From positions 1 to 32,909 of the forward strand of contig QHYE01000028.1 of the NCBI GenBank assembly GCA_003224055.1: DNA of 32,909 bases. The letters run 5' to 3'. Below are positions 32,713-32,909 of this stretch, piece by piece. How positions within the stretch are numbered: position 1 is the first letter of the stretch; each line of letters begins with the position of its first letter. The notes under the pieces were generated by a model. The model was not told the origin of the DNA, ran no database searches, and worked only from the letters and a program-made list of their open reading frames with translations. Both the position numbers and the translations under genes were made by a program. The stretch is from Acidobacteriota bacterium. Lineage in GTDB: Bacteria > Acidobacteriota > Terriglobia > Acidiferrales > UBA7541.

Positions 32713-32909
32713 GGCTCTGTTGACATCCTCGATGCAGTTCTCGTTACGAGGGATCGACAAGGAGAGGCTTACGGTGTTTTCTGCTAGGGCAGGAGGGACG
32801 ATGGCCGAGGTCGGACTCCTGCCCTTGGCTCGCGTGGCGCTGCAAGTAGCCACGCAGGTTTTGCCGCCCTATCGCTCGCGCTTCAGCAAACAGCAGTTCA
32901 CCCAGCCGC
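32713..32909 (+). mobile_element. Left end of an IS4/IS5-like insertion sequence (truncated by window)
   Basis: GGCTCTGTTGACAT (32713-32726) resembles IS5-group terminal repeats, which often begin GGCTxTGTTGA. An 88-bp leader separates it from a transposase start at 32801. The right end is outside the window, so the terminal repeat and target duplication cannot be confirmed. Confidence 0.5.
32801..32909 (+). CDS. Transposase, N-terminal fragment (IS4/IS5-like DDE)
   Basis: ATG 32801 follows AGGAGGG at 3-nt spacing. The 36 visible residues include LARVALQVATQVLPPYRSRF and then SKQQFTQP, a leading segment typical of DDE transposases whose next element is usually a Q-L-L helix. The frame is open to the window end and no catalytic residue is in view. 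Confidence 0.6.
   Translation, partial: MAEVGLLPLARVALQVATQVLPPYRSRFSKQQFTQP

Overview
The window is a gene-dense, GC-rich bacterial chromosomal segment with about 27 credible genes. There is no rRNA, tRNA, CRISPR array or phage region. The likely source is an Acidobacteriota (Terriglobia-type) soil organism. This is inferred from the mix of secreted M28 and S9 peptidases, LamG/DUF1080-like and beta-propeller secreted proteins, and from intergenic mosaics of short palindromes such as CCGGTCT-AGACCGG, of a kind I associate with that phylum. No phylogenetic marker was tested.

Layout. (1) 1-2,500 is an accessory, repeat-laced start: a partial gene with its terminator, a MITE-like inverted-repeat element, a secreted lysyl-oxidase homologue, an orphan HicB-type protein and a secreted LamG-like protein. 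(2) 2,586-12,263 (+) carries acyl-CoA dehydrogenase, trpS, scpA, scpB, a small membrane protein, two tandem RsuA/RluB-type pseudouridine synthases (the first apparently catalytically dead), hisC, a CoA-binding protein and an M28 aminopeptidase. (3) 12,272-19,309 (-) holds seven same-strand genes: an Ldh2-type dehydrogenase, an LLM flavin oxidoreductase, a VOC protein, an SpoU rRNA methyltransferase, rarA, a secreted double-VOC protein and a secreted beta-propeller protein. Several adjoin through 4-bp ATGA/GTGA overlaps. (4) Sua5/YrdC (+) converges on a (-) block of an oligopeptidase-B-like S9 peptidase, mutS, anmK and an SBP_5 lipoprotein. (5) 27,950-31,609 (+) carries a CYTH-domain protein, a long structured leader or ncRNA, a soluble PRC-barrel/MgtE_N/CBS protein and an Nramp-related transporter. 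(6) uppS is followed by the left end of an insertion sequence running off the window.

The most notable system is 28,649-31,609. A consensus promoter (TTGACA-17-TATCAA) drives a roughly 270-nt structured RNA ending in a strong intrinsic terminator. Directly behind it lie a membrane-free MgtE sensor-type protein and an Nramp homologue whose metal-site motifs (DPGN, MPH) read DAGG and APW, as expected for Mg2+-transporting NRMT proteins rather than Mn/Fe transporters. I infer a magnesium-homeostasis operon: a leader RNA that may sense metal, a detached MgtE-like cytosolic gate or sensor, and an Nramp-fold Mg2+ transporter.

Secondary points of interest are the tandem pseudouridine synthases with D106 changed to E in one copy, a bacterial lysyl oxidase that keeps the LTQ Lys/Tyr pair at the animal spacing of 35 residues, and a TrpRS with an insertion of about 80 residues between its GEDQ and KMSKS motifs.
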